A stretch of 64,000 nucleotides of DNA from Margaritifera margaritifera. Lineage: Eukaryota > Mollusca > Bivalvia > Unionida > Margaritiferidae. The DNA lies in the NCBI GenBank assembly GCA_029931535.1, contig JAQPZY010001250.1, positions 1,302,001 to 1,366,000 of the forward strand. The letters run 5' to 3'. This document shows, one piece after another, positions 62,746 through 64,000 of the stretch (the first letter of the stretch is position 1; the number at the start of each line of letters is the position of its first letter). Both the position numbers and the translations under genes were made by a program. Below the pieces are notes generated by a model. That model was not told the DNA's origin. It searched no databases and was given only the letters and a program-made list of their open reading frames with translations.

Positions 62746-63640
62746 CCCTTTGACAGCGGGATACGACTCCAGTCGTACTTTACCTTTGCCAGCGGGATAC
62801 GACTCCAGTCGTATGTTCACTGGATTCCGTTACCAACATTTGCAGACACATGTTTAACTGTATAAAACGTCATCAGTTTACGTGTACTCTTTTGAAAAGA
62901 AGGAAATAAAGGTAGAAGGTACACATAGCTTTGCCAGATTGTGTTTAAAAGACCCAAAAACTGGTAAAAATTTGATTTCAAAATCGAGTTTTAACGTGCA
63001 GAGATAAAATATGGCGGTCATATTCTGAAGAGGGAATTGAAGAGAGTTATGTGCTTGCTGAATTAGTTAGAAATAAAGATCATTTCACGTGGAAAATTGA
63101 CATTCTAGCCAGTGGGCATCACTATCTTTACTTCTTCAAAATGAACGGCGCTGATGATAACTGGTTATTTGAAAATTTGATTTCAAACACGACTTTTAAA
63201 GTGTGGAGATCAACATGGCGGACAGCGCTGAAACAGCAATTTACGGCAGTGATGTGGATGCCGATTTTGATGACAATATAGACAATTTTGTGGGGAAACT
63301 TTATGTTTTAAGCAGTGCAGATCGTGAGCTTCATTTCGACGAAATGAACGGAGATGATGAGAACTAGTTAGTAGAAAATTTGATTTCAAAACTGAATTTT
63401 AACGTGTGTAATTCAAAATGGCGGACAGTACTGAAGCGGTCATGATGCTGATACCGATTTTGATGAAAATTTAGACAATTTTGTGGAGGGAAATTTATAT
63501 TTTAGGCAGTGGGGATCGTTATCTTGGTTGCATCGAATGAACTGAGCTGATGATAAATAGTTAACTGGTATTTTTGACTCGGATATTGACGATGATGAAG
63601 ACGTGGATGCTTTTCAAGCTAACTGGACATTTTGAGAACT
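62746..63640 (+). mobile_element. piggyBac-like 5' end with acidic N-terminal repeat, truncated
   Basis: TTAA (62742-62745) is followed by CCCTTTGACAGCGGGATACG, the kind of CCCTTTG... end that piggyBac elements place at TTAA. The perfect 16-bp palindrome TACGACTCCAGTCGTA occurs twice, 36 bp apart (62762 and 62798). From 62940 to 63600 a unit of about 193-205 bp is repeated three to four times. Its best copy reads MADSAETAIYGSDVDADFDD and NIDNFVGKL, an acidic start like that of piggyBac transposases. The catalytic part and the 3' end were not found, so the element is truncated or runs out of the window. Confidence 0.6.
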
Positions 63641-64000
63641 TCACTTCTCATAAAGTTCGCACATATACCGATGTTGAGTGTGTGTATAATGTTATGAAAA
63701 TTTCCTGCATCCCTGGAAATGGACCAAAATACACCCAATATAACTCTTATATTATTACATTAAAATTTATTGTGGAATAAAAACACTGAACCAAAATGAA
63801 AAGCTTTGTCAACTTACCAGTAAGGATTATTCTGTTTTTTGTTCTCCAATTCTCATGCGAGTAAATTTAATAAAATTGTAATAACTTTAGATATTCTTGA
63901 TGGATTTTTACTATTTTGTCACCTTCTTAAATGGTATAAAATTCCCCCCATTTCATACAATTACATAGAGGAGGTAAAATGAATATTGCAGATAGGAAAA
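63640..64000. other. No gene seen
   Basis: AT-rich tail of the window, possibly still part of the piggyBac-like debris. No motif was recognised. Confidence 0.4.

Overview
The window looks like AT-rich nuclear DNA of an invertebrate animal. My best guess is a mollusc, possibly a cephalopod. This rests on the very dense (TA)n, (TC)n and (CA)n microsatellites, many short minisatellites, decayed non-LTR retrotransposons, Tc1/mariner, hAT and piggyBac relics, tRNA-derived SINEs and Polinton (Maverick) debris. No bacterial gene organisation is present. I found no complete, intact host protein-coding gene. A few short stretches look like host exons.

Layout. 0.15-7.3 kb: a broken Polinton-type segment, with an HNH endonuclease pseudogene on the minus strand beside a protein-primed family-B DNA polymerase pseudogene on the plus strand. 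The polymerase is split by a 2.6-kb insertion carrying a widespread repeat-derived gene. 7.5-15.9 kb: fold-back DNA, microsatellites, a 13-bp minisatellite and a 21-bp satellite. 15.9-17.2 kb: a LINE reverse transcriptase relic with a nested MITE. 20.2-22.9 kb: an RTE-like LINE pseudogene. 24.5-25.4 kb: a Tc1 relic. 27.0-29.3 kb: a dumbbell-shaped MITE, then a palindromic hAT element with a perfect 8-bp target duplication. 30.1-30.3 kb: a possible exon encoding half of a BIR domain. 38.7-41.6 kb: satellites, a deleted mariner and three minisatellites.

43.5-46.0 kb: a second Polinton segment (possible capsid-related piece, cysteine protease, zinc ribbon plus PLA2-like domain, DDE integrase), broken by a MITE and by a microsatellite. 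46.4-49.1 kb: decayed satellites with a nested TTA-flanked element. 50.4-51.0 kb: a fold-back element. 51.6-62.7 kb: blocks that match other blocks in the window (40.6, 41.7-42.3, 51.6-53.3, 53.8-53.9, 54.9, 58.5-59.3 and 60.2-62.7 kb). These point to an old tandem duplication whose copies keep a leucine-zipper-like exon relic. 56.7-58.0 kb: another LINE relic. 62.7-63.6 kb: a piggyBac-like 5' end with a 200-bp tandem repeat.

Nothing here acts as a working pathway. The history reads as nested insertions: Polinton fragments, then transposons and MITEs inside them, with microsatellites growing inside old coding sequence.
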